This document shows, piece by piece, positions 1 through 6,089 of a stretch of 6,516 bases of DNA. Every line of letters starts with the position of its first letter. Within the stretch, counting starts at the first letter, position 1. A program made the translations under genes and the position numbers. The DNA is from JACRAR01 sp041674465. GTDB lineage: Bacteria; Pseudomonadota; Gammaproteobacteria; Burkholderiales; Rhodocyclaceae. The notes under the pieces are model-generated. The model did not search any database and was not told where the DNA came from. It saw only the letters and a list, made by a program, of their open reading frames with translations. Where the stretch lies: positions 1-6,516 of the forward strand of contig JBAYVV010000205.1 of NCBI GenBank assembly GCA_041674465.1. The letters are read 5' to 3'.

Positions 1-146
1 CGATTGTAGGGATTGATGACCGCGATGTCCTCCGGCTTGTTGAACAAATCGACATCGATCACCTGAAAATCCATCTGCTTTTCGTACAGGACGATGCGGC
101 AGCGATGGCTAAACGGGCATGTGGTGCCCGAATACAGGTTCATCAT
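1..146 (-). CDS. sspA: Stringent starvation protein A, N-terminal part (cut by window edge)
   Basis: The frame begins MMNLYSGTTCPFSHRCR and continues through a segment containing DVDLFNKPEDIAVINPYN, which is the glutathione-S-transferase-like thioredoxin domain of SspA. Only about 48 residues are present. SspA binds RNA polymerase and affects transcription in stationary phase and starvation; it lacks ordinary glutathione transferase activity (family knowledge). I chose the first of two tandem ATG codons because homologues begin at this point. Its ribosome binding site is weak (a GGGG about 10 nt upstream). The frame stays open upstream to the petC stop, with in-frame ATGs at 224 and 233, so a 29-residue longer product cannot be excluded. 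It follows petC by 111 nt, the usual betaproteobacterial order, and may be read from the pet promoter or from its own. Confidence 0.9.
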   Translation of the reverse strand, partial: MMNLYSGTTCPFSHRCRIVLYEKQMDFQVIDVDLFNKPEDIAVINPYN

Positions 147-257
147 GGTACTGGTACCCCAGGAATAGTCGGCATCGCGCACCACGCGGCGGACTGATGG
201 TGAATTGTGGTCTCGATGCCCCATATGCAACATTGCGCGGTTCGATAAGTATAAATG

Positions 258-965
258 TTAGTGAATGTCTTTCCAGTACTCACGCTTGAGAGCATAGGAA
301 AAGACCAGCAACACACCCAGGGCGATCAGAACGGCCACACCCAGTTGTTTGCGCGTTTCCGCTATGGGTTCAGCCATGTACCGGAGATACCCCACCAGGT
401 CGGCAACCAAAGCGTCGTACTCCTCCGGTTTGAGTTTACCTGGCCTGGCCATGCTCAGTTTGTGATCCTGGCCCAGCACCTGCTGGCCCTGCAACTCCCA
501 GAGCACGTGCGGCATGCCGACATTCTCAAAAACCAGATTGTTCCATCCGGTCGGACGCTGGTCATCACGGTAGAAAGTACGCAGATAGGTGTATAGCCAG
601 TCGGCGCCAGAACCAAACTCAGAAGCTCTTGCACGAGCGATGATCGTCAGGTCCGGCGGGGCTTTGCCGAACCAAACCTTTGATTCGGCACGCTGCATGG
701 CGATACGCATGGGTTCGCCGACCTTGTCCGCAGTAAACATCAAATTTTCCCGTATCTGATCTTCGCTGAGACCGATATCCCGCAAACGGTTGTAACGCAT
801 GTAAGACGCGGAGTGGCAGTTCAGGCAATAATTGACGAACACTTTTGCGCCGTTTTGCAGCGCGGCCATATCGTGCGTCCGGTCAGGCGCCTTGTCCAGA
901 TGCAGTTCTGCTGAAGCAAAAACGGCCAGCGGCAGAAAGAGCAATGCGAAGATCAGTTTTCTCAT
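258..965 (-). CDS. petC: Cytochrome c1 of the cytochrome bc1 complex
   Basis: The 235-residue product carries electrons from the Rieske centre to a soluble or membrane c-type cytochrome on the periplasmic side. Residues 1-19 form a signal peptide (MRKLIFALLFLPLAVFASA). The haem c site is C47-L-N-C50-H51. Conserved c1 features follow: APPDL at 102-106 and a GMP segment whose Met151 is the likely sixth haem ligand. The region VADLVGYLRYMAEP leads to a single C-terminal membrane anchor at about 207-224 and a basic tail. The frame is open further upstream inside petB, but the ATG at 965 is chosen because it gives a proper signal peptide and overlaps the petB stop by one base (TAATG), a sign of translational coupling. 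The length is near that of short bacterial c1 proteins. It is the last pet gene. Confidence 0.96.
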   Translation of the reverse strand: MRKLIFALLFLPLAVFASAELHLDKAPDRTHDMAALQNGAKVFVNYCLNCHSASYMRYNRLRDIGLSEDQIRENLMFTADKVGEPMRIAMQRAESKVWFGKAPPDLTIIARARASEFGSGADWLYTYLRTFYRDDQRPTGWNNLVFENVGMPHVLWELQGQQVLGQDHKLSMARPGKLKPEEYDALVADLVGYLRYMAEPIAETRKQLGVAVLIALGVLLVFSYALKREYWKDIH

Positions 966-2230
966 TATCCTGTCAGCCTTTCCGGTTCCGGTTTGCATTT
1001 GTCCAACTGGCTGTAGATCGGCATGAGAAGGAAGAAAGCAAAATAAAGCAGGGTGCAGATCTGGGACAAAAGGGTACGCAACGGGGTCGGTGCCAACATG
1101 CCGAGATAACCGAGGACGAGGAAGCAAATAACGAAAATCGCCACAGCAGACTTGAAGATCGGCCCTTTGTAACGAATCGACTTGACCGGGCTGCGATCAA
1201 GCCAGGGCAGGAAAAGCAGGATCACGACACCACCGCCCATGGCCACTACGCCCCAGAACTTGGCGTCGATCCAGAAAAAGTTGACCGTGACTGCGCGCAA
1301 CATGGAGTAAAAAGGCGTGAAATACCAGACCGGCGCTATGTGCGGCGGCGTGGCCAACGGATCAGCGGGAAAGAAATTGTTGTACTCGAGGAAGTAGCCA
1401 CCAAACTCCGGCATGAAAAATATGACCAGAGAAAAGACCATAAGGAACGCCACTACCCCGACGATATCCTTCACGGTGTAATAGGGATGGAATGGGATGC
1501 CATCAAGTGGAATCCCGTTGGCGTCCTTTTTCTTCTTAATTTCAATCCCATCCGGATTGTTTGAGCCAACCTCATGCAACGCCAGAATATGGGCGGCGAC
1601 CAGCCCCAGCAGCACCAGGGGCACCAGAATCACGTGGAAAGAAAAGAACCGGTTCAGCGTGGCATCGCCGACGACGAAATCGCCGCGTAGCCAGATCGAC
1701 AGGTCCGGTCCGATCAGGGGAATTGCCGAGAACAGGTTAACGATGACCTGGGCACCCCAGAATGACATCTGCCCCCATGGCAGCAAATAGCCAAAGAAGG
1801 CTTCGCCCATGAGCAAAAGGAAAATAATCATGCCGAACAACCAGATGAGCTCGCGCGGTTTGCGGTATGAGCCATAAAGCAGCCCGCGGAACATATGCAG
1901 GTAAATCACCACGAAGAAAGCCGAAGCGCCGGTTGAATGCATGTAACGCACCAGCCATCCCCAGGGAACATCGCGCATGATGTATTCCACGCTGGCAAAA
2001 GCCACCGGAACTCCCGAAGCATTGAGCGCGGCATCGGGCTTGTAGTGCATGGTCAGGAAAATACCGGTGATGATCTGCAAGCCCAGCACCAGAATCGCCA
2101 GCGAACCGAAAAAATACCAGAAATTGAAGTTCTTCGGTGCGTAGTATTCTGCGAGATGCGCCTTCCAATTGGCCGTCAGCGGAAAACGTTCATCCACCCA
2201 GCCGAGCAGCGCGGTCAATTTCGCATTCAT
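965..2230 (-). CDS. petB: Cytochrome b of the cytochrome bc1 complex
   Basis: This is the membrane core of bc1 (421 residues), holding two b haems and the quinol oxidation (Qo) and quinone reduction (Qi) sites. Haem ligands are His98 and His112 on helix B, and His199 and His214 on helix D. Hydrophobic stretches at about 37-61, 100-118, 130-150, 196-218, 254-273, 324-342, 360-380 and 389-405 fit the eight-helix plan. The Qo motif reads P300-V-W-Y303 instead of PEWY, and the helix D ligands are separated by 14 residues rather than 13. A hydrophilic loop rich in lysine (232-235) lies before helix E. Full length and unfused, with no b6f-type split. It starts 3 nt after petA and its strong ribosome binding site lies inside the end of petA. 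Confidence 0.97.
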   Translation of the reverse strand: MNAKLTALLGWVDERFPLTANWKAHLAEYYAPKNFNFWYFFGSLAILVLGLQIITGIFLTMHYKPDAALNASGVPVAFASVEYIMRDVPWGWLVRYMHSTGASAFFVVIYLHMFRGLLYGSYRKPRELIWLFGMIIFLLLMGEAFFGYLLPWGQMSFWGAQVIVNLFSAIPLIGPDLSIWLRGDFVVGDATLNRFFSFHVILVPLVLLGLVAAHILALHEVGSNNPDGIEIKKKKDANGIPLDGIPFHPYYTVKDIVGVVAFLMVFSLVIFFMPEFGGYFLEYNNFFPADPLATPPHIAPVWYFTPFYSMLRAVTVNFFWIDAKFWGVVAMGGGVVILLFLPWLDRSPVKSIRYKGPIFKSAVAIFVICFLVLGYLGMLAPTPLRTLLSQICTLLYFAFFLLMPIYSQLDKCKPEPERLTG

Positions 2231-2233
2231 CGG

Positions 2234-2836
2234 TCAGGCCTCCTTGCCGTCTTGGCTGACGCCAATCACGATCTTGGTATCGCCCAGGTACTTGTGGGCG
2301 GGTACTTCAAGATTGTCGGGAGCCGGCTTGTTCTTATACACCCTGCCAGCCAGATCGAAGGTCGAACCGTGGCATGGGCACAGGAAGCCTCCCGGCCAGT
2401 CGGTATCGATGCCACTCTCGGCTCCGGTCTTGAACTTGTCGGTGGGCGAGCAGCCCAGATGGGTGCATATACCGACGGCGACAAAAATTTCCGGCTTGAT
2501 CGAGCGTGTTTCATTTTTGCAGTATTCCGGCTGCATCCGTTTTTCAGAGTTCGGGTCACTGACTTTGTCATCGGCTTTCTTGAGGGACTCGAGCATTTCC
2601 TTGGTACGGTTGATGATCCACACCGGTTTGCCGCGCCATTCGACGGTGAGCATCTGCCCGGGAGCGAGTTTGCTGATATCGACCTCGACGGGGGCGCCCG
2701 CCGACTTGGCACGCTCGGAAGGCAGCATGCTCGCCACGAACGGAATCGCCGCAACGATACCCGCTACGCCTCCCGCCGTCGCGGTGGCCACGATCAGGCG
2801 CCGCCGACCGCAATCCACCTTGTCATCACAAGCCAT
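2234..2836 (-). CDS. petA: Rieske iron-sulfur subunit of the cytochrome bc1 complex
   Basis: The 200-residue subunit takes the first electron from quinol at the Qo site and delivers it to cytochrome c1. The N-terminus has a Tat-type signal anchor: an arginine stretch at 11-13 (GRRRLIVATA) followed by a hydrophobic helix at about 14-36, which stays as the membrane anchor. The 2Fe-2S cluster motifs are C124-T-H126-L-G-C129 and C153-P-C155-H156-G-S. C124, H126, C153 and H156 bind the cluster, and C129 and C155 form the stabilising disulfide (family knowledge). The position of the Tyr that tunes the potential in mitochondrial proteins is Phe160 here. AGGA lies 7 nt before the ATG, a good ribosome binding site. 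It is the first gene of petABC. Confidence 0.97.
   Translation of the reverse strand: MACDDKVDCGRRRLIVATATAGGVAGIVAAIPFVASMLPSERAKSAGAPVEVDISKLAPGQMLTVEWRGKPVWIINRTKEMLESLKKADDKVSDPNSEKRMQPEYCKNETRSIKPEIFVAVGICTHLGCSPTDKFKTGAESGIDTDWPGGFLCPCHGSTFDLAGRVYKNKPAPDNLEVPAHKYLGDTKIVIGVSQDGKEA
2239..2245 (-). promoter_or_regulatory. Strong Shine-Dalgarno site for petB inside petA
   Basis: AAGGAGG on the minus strand lies 8 nt before the petB ATG and within the last codons of petA. It fixes the petB start and suggests cytochrome b is translated at a high rate independently of, or coupled to, petA. Confidence 0.8.
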
Positions 2837-2877
2837 TGTTCTGTCCTTATTTTGCTGAATGCCGACCCAAATGCTTG

Positions 2878-2898
2878 TTAATTATACCGGATAATCAA
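2878..2898. promoter_or_regulatory. Palindrome overlapping the petA -10 box, possible operator
   Basis: The 21-nt stretch TTGATTAT-CCGGT-ATAATTAA (minus strand) has eight-base arms of which seven bases pair across the centre. It contains the whole -10 hexamer of the candidate petA promoter, so a dimeric regulator bound here would block RNA polymerase. The spacing does not match the FNR consensus TTGAT-N4-ATCAA, and I cannot name a regulator. AT-rich -10 regions can look palindromic by chance. Confidence 0.35.
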
Positions 2899-2910
2899 CC
2901 CCGAATAAAA
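2881..2910 (-). promoter_or_regulatory. Candidate petABC promoter
   Basis: A perfect TATAAT hexamer lies at 2886-2881 on the minus strand, about 45 nt before the petA ATG. The best -35 candidates at the right distance are weak: TTTATT with a 17-nt spacer or TTTTAT with an 18-nt spacer. A poor -35 with a perfect -10 suits an activator-dependent or moderately strong sigma-70 promoter. The gap between recR and petA (125 nt) is the natural place for it. Confidence 0.5.
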
Positions 2911-2948
2911 GCTCTGTTGCACCGCATTGGGATAAGACCCTGTGTGCA
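2903..2948 (-). terminator. Weak terminator-like hairpin after recR
   Basis: Downstream of the recR stop the minus strand can fold TGCAC with GTGCA (5 bp), and inside that GGG with CCC around TCTTAT. The arms are at 2948-2944 and 2922-2918, followed at 2911-2903 by CTTTTATTC. The internal loop makes the stem weak, so read-through from recR into petA is likely to be substantial. Confidence 0.25.
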
Positions 2949-2961
2949 TTGGCCTTTCACA

Positions 2962-3552
2962 TCAATAATCACGGCGTTCGTAAAAAGCCTGAGCAATGGT
3001 GCCGGCGTCGGTAAATTCAAGCTCGCCGCCCACCGGCAGACCCCGCGCCATACGACTGACCTTGATACCACGCGAATGAAGCAAGTCGGAAAGGTAGTGC
3101 GCGGTCGCCTCTCCCTCGTTGGTAAAATTGGTTGCCATGATGACCTCCTTGACCACGCCGTCGCACGCACGCTCAAGCAATCTTTCCAGTTTGAGTTCCT
3201 TCGGCCCGATCCCGTCGAGCGGACTCAGCCTGCCCATCAGGACGTAGTACAGACCGTTGAAGGCATGTGTCTGCTCCATCATGTTCAGATCCACAGGCAT
3301 TTCCACAACACAAAGCAATGATGGATCACGCTTGGCGGAAGAACAGCGCGCACAACGTTCATCTTCGGTAAAGGTATTGCAGCGCTGGCAATGATGTATC
3401 TGGGAAAGTGCCGCCGTAAGCGCATCCGCCAGACGTTGCGCACCAAGGCGCTCGCGCTGCAACAGGTGGTAAGCCATGCGTTGTGCGGATTTTGGCCCGA
3501 CACTGGGCAGGCAGCGCAGCGCTTCGATGAGATTCTCGAGACTGCCTGGCAT
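2962..3552 (-). CDS. recR: Recombination mediator protein RecR
   Basis: The 196-residue product works with RecO (and RecF) to load RecA on single-stranded DNA at gaps. It has the RecR layout: an N-terminal helix-hairpin-helix (LPSVGPKSAQRMAYHLL, about 15-31), a four-cysteine zinc module (C55, C58, C67, C70), and a Toprim domain from about residue 78 with LLCVVEMPVDL, GRLSPLDGIGP and TNFTNEGEATAHY. The C-terminus has the ARGLPVGGELEFTDAGT region. The frame could extend 18 codons to a TTG at 3606, but those residues do not resemble RecR, so the ATG at 3552 is chosen; its ribosome binding site is not obvious. It lies third in the dnaX-ybaB-recR group, 156 nt after ybaB, a larger gap than usual because of the GC-rich insertion between them. 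Confidence 0.96.
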   Translation of the reverse strand: MPGSLENLIEALRCLPSVGPKSAQRMAYHLLQRERLGAQRLADALTAALSQIHHCQRCNTFTEDERCARCSSAKRDPSLLCVVEMPVDLNMMEQTHAFNGLYYVLMGRLSPLDGIGPKELKLERLLERACDGVVKEVIMATNFTNEGEATAHYLSDLLHSRGIKVSRMARGLPVGGELEFTDAGTIAQAFYERRDY

Positions 3553-3613
3553 TAGCGTGAAACAACAAGAATGGGCGCTGGGTAAGATATCGAGCGAAGC
3601 GAGCAAACCAATC

Positions 3614-3650
3614 GCCTCACCCGCGAGGGGGAGGTCGGGAGGGGGTGGGT
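3614..3650. repeat. GC-rich REP-like remnant between ybaB and recR
   Basis: The plus strand reads CCTCACCCGCGAGGGGGAGG followed by TCGGGAGGGGGTGGG. Its wording matches one half of the dispersed CCCTCACCC/GGGTGAGGG elements seen between genes in many proteobacteria, but the opposite arm is missing or degenerate (CACCC at 3618-3622 can still pair with GGGTG at 3643-3647). Only one copy is in the window, so repetition is inferred from resemblance, not seen. Composition differs sharply from the flanks. Confidence 0.4.
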
Positions 3651-3708
3651 CTTTATGCTGCTTTTCGCGTGTTTCATCATCAGTGGGTGGCTTTAGCTGC
3701 CATGAGCG

Positions 3709-4032
3709 TTAAAAGGGAAGCTTCATGCCCGGCGGAAGTTGCAAACCGGCGGTGAAACCGCTCATCTTTTCCTGGGTGGTCGCTTCGACCTTGCGGACGG
3801 CATCATTGACCGCTGCCGCAACCAGGTCTTCCAGCATTTCCTTGTCGTCCATCACCGAGGCATCAATGGTGACACGCCGAACATCATGCTTGCAGGTCAT
3901 CGATACCTTGACCATGCCGGCACCGGCTTGGCCCTCTACTTCAATCGAGCCGAGTTCATCCTGAGCTTTTGCCATGCGCTCCTGCATTTGTTGCGCTTGC
4001 TTCATCAGGCCGGCAATGCCACCTTTCATCAT
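3709..4032 (-). CDS. ybaB: YbaB/EbfC family nucleoid-associated protein
   Basis: The 107-residue protein begins MMKGGIAGLMKQAQQMQERM, the characteristic amphipathic helix of the family, continues with a middle strand region (VEGQAGAGMVKVSMTC), and ends with a helix (EDLVAAAVNDAVRKVEATTQEKM) and the family's C-terminal PPGMKLPF. Members are small dimeric DNA-binding proteins that coat the nucleoid; a role linked to RecR-dependent repair has been proposed from the constant dnaX-ybaB-recR neighbourhood. AGGAG sits 8 nt before the first ATG, which decides the start over the second ATG directly after it. It lies 22 nt after dnaX, so the two are almost certainly cotranscribed. The full family length is present. 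Confidence 0.96.
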   Translation of the reverse strand: MMKGGIAGLMKQAQQMQERMAKAQDELGSIEVEGQAGAGMVKVSMTCKHDVRRVTIDASVMDDKEMLEDLVAAAVNDAVRKVEATTQEKMSGFTAGLQLPPGMKLPF

Positions 4033-4054
4033 GTTGATTTCTCCTGGATCGCTT

Positions 4055-5659
4055 TTAATTAATCGGTTTTATGGATGATTCGTCGATCGTGGCATCGAAC
4101 AGCTCGACCACATTGCGGACGAAGCTGTCCTGCTCAATCGCCGCAATGGCTCGCTCCTGACGTTCGCGCTGCAATTGACGACTGCGTTCCACGGGTGTTT
4201 CCTCAGCAGTGTCTGCCAGCAGGATGTTGAGCCTGAGCGGCCGACCATAATAGGTCTGTAGTTCGGTCTGCAGTTTGTCCTGATGTACCTTGCCAAGCAA
4301 ATACTTATGTGCCGGTGGCAAACGCAGTGTGATCATGTCCAAGCCAACCTCGGCCAGTTCGCAATGTTGTGCCAAACTGCGCACCATGCCGCCAAGATTG
4401 AGCTGCGCCGTAATTGAATGCCAGTCATGCGCTTCCTGGCCACCTCTACTTTCCGCAGCAGGAGCAGAAACCGATTTCTGCTGAGTGTTTTCCTTGCGCT
4501 TGGCGACGGGTGGCGTTGATGCAGGAGGCACAGAAGATCCCTCTCGTTTCGTCGTTGCCTCGCCAAGCGGGCCTGGCATCTCGGGACGGAACGCGTACAA
4601 ACGCAACAAAGTCATGCTGAATCCGGCGCGCTCATCCGGTGCCAGCCCAAGATCGTCGCGGCCGTGAATCGCAATCTGGTATGCCAGTTGCAGGTATTCC
4701 CCATCAAAGGCACTCGCATAAGGGGTAAGACGCTGCCGCTCACCATCGTCAACGAGCGCCTGCGGTGCAAACTGTGCCAAGGCGATACGATGGAACAAGC
4801 TTGCCAGATCCTGCAAAGCGGCATCAAAGCTGAGGCTGCGTGTATTCATGAGATCGGCCACGGCAAGCAACTTCTCTACATCGCCTGCCGTCAAAGCATC
4901 GAGGATGCCGAATAGATAATCATCGCCAACCGTGCCGAGCATGTCTCTTACATTGACTTCCTCAACCCTGCCGGCGCCATGTGCGATCGCCTGATCAAGT
5001 AGACTGAGCGCATCGCGCATGCTGCCAGCCGCGGCCTTTGCCAATTGCTTGAGCGCAGCCGGCTCGCAGGGTACACCCTCCTTCTCGAGTATCTGCCCCA
5101 AATGGGTAATGATGTGCGTCTGCGGCATCTGTTTCAGATTGAATTGCAGGCAGCGGCTCAGCACAGTCACTGGAATTTTCTGCGGATCGGTGGTGGCAAG
5201 AATGAACTTAATGTGTTCGGGCGGTTCCTCCAAAGTCTTCAGCATGGCGTTGAAGGCAGAGTTGGAGAGCATATGGACTTCGTCGATGACATACACCTTG
5301 AAACGACCACGCGTCGGCGCATAGGTGGCGTTCTCCAGCAACTGGCGCATCTCGTCGACTTTGGTGTTGGTGGCGGCGTCGACCTCGATCAGATCAATGA
5401 AGCGGCCCCCGTCGATTTCCTGGCAGGAAGAGCAGGTACCGCAGGGCTGGGAAGTGATTCCGGATTCACAATTCAGTGCTTTGGCCAGAATCCGGGCGAT
5501 GGTGGTCTTGCCAACACCGCGGGTACCAGTGAACAGATAGGCATGGTGAAGACGCTGCTGGTCAAGCGCATGCGTCAGGGCACGTACGACATGCTCCTGA
5601 CCCACCAGCGTGGCAAACGACTTGGGACGCCATTTGCGTGCAAGAACCTGGTAGCTCAT
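4055..5659 (-). CDS. dnaX: DNA polymerase III subunit tau (clamp-loader ATPase)
   Basis: The 534-residue product is the motor of the clamp loader and joins it to the polymerase cores and helicase. Domain I carries Walker A GTRGVGKT (45-52), a zinc module (C64, C73, C76, C79), Walker B VIDEVH (124-129), sensor 1 ATTD (155-158) and the SRC motif with its arginine finger (168-170). AAA+ lid and collar domains run to about residue 370. A proline- and charge-rich linker (about 375-410) follows, then a shortened tau-specific C-terminal domain. E. coli tau is 643 residues, so the linker region is compact here. I see no A-AAA-AAG slippery site in the linker, so a gamma form made by frameshifting is not supported. 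AGGG lies 10 nt before the ATG. The 4.5S RNA gene ends only about 26 nt upstream. Confidence 0.97.
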   Translation of the reverse strand: MSYQVLARKWRPKSFATLVGQEHVVRALTHALDQQRLHHAYLFTGTRGVGKTTIARILAKALNCESGITSQPCGTCSSCQEIDGGRFIDLIEVDAATNTKVDEMRQLLENATYAPTRGRFKVYVIDEVHMLSNSAFNAMLKTLEEPPEHIKFILATTDPQKIPVTVLSRCLQFNLKQMPQTHIITHLGQILEKEGVPCEPAALKQLAKAAAGSMRDALSLLDQAIAHGAGRVEEVNVRDMLGTVGDDYLFGILDALTAGDVEKLLAVADLMNTRSLSFDAALQDLASLFHRIALAQFAPQALVDDGERQRLTPYASAFDGEYLQLAYQIAIHGRDDLGLAPDERAGFSMTLLRLYAFRPEMPGPLGEATTKREGSSVPPASTPPVAKRKENTQQKSVSAPAAESRGGQEAHDWHSITAQLNLGGMVRSLAQHCELAEVGLDMITLRLPPAHKYLLGKVHQDKLQTELQTYYGRPLRLNILLADTAEETPVERSRQLQRERQERAIAAIEQDSFVRNVVELFDATIDESSIKPIN

Positions 5660-5685
5660 GCGGCAGGAACCCTAGAAATAGACAG

Positions 5686-5787
5686 GTGGCGAGCCTTACC
5701 CCCGGCACTTGCAGAAAATAGCTGTGGCTGCTTCCTTCCGGACCTGACCAGGTTCACCACCCCGCAATGCGGGGAGGCCCGCCAACA
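5686..5787 (-). ncRNA. ffs: 4.5S RNA, small bacterial signal recognition particle RNA
   Basis: The minus strand contains the nearly invariant SRP RNA core around 5750-5726, TGGTCAGGTCCGGAAGGAAG followed by CAGCC, including the GGAA tetraloop and the symmetric and asymmetric loops that bind Ffh. The ends can pair: GGCGGGCCT near the 5' end with AGGCTCGCC near the 3' end, giving the expected single long rod of about 100 nt with no Alu domain. With Ffh it targets nascent membrane proteins to FtsY and the translocon. The boundaries are estimated from the end pairing and from the -10 box at 5796-5791, so each may be off by a few bases. The gene sits between the AOR operon tail and dnaX. No terminator is visible before dnaX. 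Confidence 0.95.
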
Positions 5788-5790
5788 CGG

Positions 5791-5799
5791 ATTCTAACA
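5791..5799 (-). promoter_or_regulatory. Extended -10 promoter element for ffs
   Basis: TGTTAGAAT on the minus strand matches the extended -10 form TGn-TAnAAT and ends 4-6 nt before the expected 5' end of 4.5S RNA. No convincing -35 stands 17 nt upstream, which an extended -10 can offset. It begins 2 nt after the stop codon of the 95-residue reading frame, so any -35 contacts fall inside that gene. It may also serve dnaX, ybaB and recR. Confidence 0.55.
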
Positions 5800-5801
5800 G
5801 A

Positions 5802-6089
5802 TCAACCTCCGCCCCGCCGGAAATTGACCTCGAAGCGGGACATGAACTGGTCTATTTCCGTATCCGAGTATCCATCGAAAAAAAAGCTCAACCGATGCCG
5901 CTCCATGCGCATCTGCCCCATCATTATTTCGGGGAGGGATTTGAAATCGATGCGCCAGGAGCGGTGTTTTTCCTCATGCCGGAAAACCGCCCCTTCATCC
6001 ACGAATTGATCGTTACCAACAGCAGCGGGCAACAGCCGGACAAAGTCGGCACGCGCGAGTGTGATCTCGAAAGACTGCGGCAGTCTCAT
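5802..6089 (-). CDS. Uncharacterised 95-residue protein coupled to the MoaD-like gene
   Basis: I do not recognise this protein. It is soluble-looking, with no signal peptide, membrane helix or cysteine, and is rich in Phe and Arg (for example RLSFFFDGY at 66-74). It ends RRGGG. The ATG overlaps the upstream MoaD-like stop in an ATGA arrangement, with GGGAGG directly against the ATG, so it is probably translated by re-initiation after the MoaD-like frame. That coupling, plus the position after AOR, points to a role with the AOR enzyme or its pterin cofactor, but this rests on context only. The alternating charged and aromatic residues and the clean 4-nt overlap argue that it is a real gene. 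The stop lies 2 nt before the ffs -10 element. Confidence 0.75.
   Translation of the reverse strand: MRLPQSFEITLARADFVRLLPAAVGNDQFVDEGAVFRHEEKHRSWRIDFKSLPEIMMGQMRMERHRLSFFFDGYSDTEIDQFMSRFEVNFRRGGG

Noticed and set aside
966..1127. Longer cytochrome c1 start inside petB
   Set aside because: The extra residues overlap conserved petB coding sequence and would bury the clear signal peptide that begins at 965.
845..1564. 239-codon open frame on the plus strand
   Set aside because: Antisense to petC and petB, highly charged low-quality translation, no ribosome binding site seen.
1937..2881. 314-codon open frame on the plus strand
   Set aside because: It lies opposite petB and petA, whose proteins are conserved along their full length. 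Its translation shows no recognisable domain and is arginine- and histidine-rich, as expected of an antisense frame.
2893..2898. TTGATT as the -35 box of the petA promoter
   Set aside because: It is only 6 nt from the TATAAT hexamer, far too close for a sigma-70 -35 element.
2878..2898. FNR box upstream of petA
   Set aside because: The left half begins TTGAT, but the right half does not give ATCAA at the four-base spacing.
3553..3606. TTG start giving RecR 18 more residues
   Set aside because: The extension does not resemble RecR N-termini, and the ATG at 3552 begins just before the conserved helix-hairpin-helix.
5660..5685. Terminator between ffs and dnaX
   Set aside because: No stem with a T-run is present in the 26 nt; only a short TATTTCTA stretch without a hairpin of its own.
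5045..5797. 250-codon open frame on the plus strand
   Set aside because: It is antisense to dnaX and to the 4.5S RNA, running through the invariant SRP core, and has no domain-like features.
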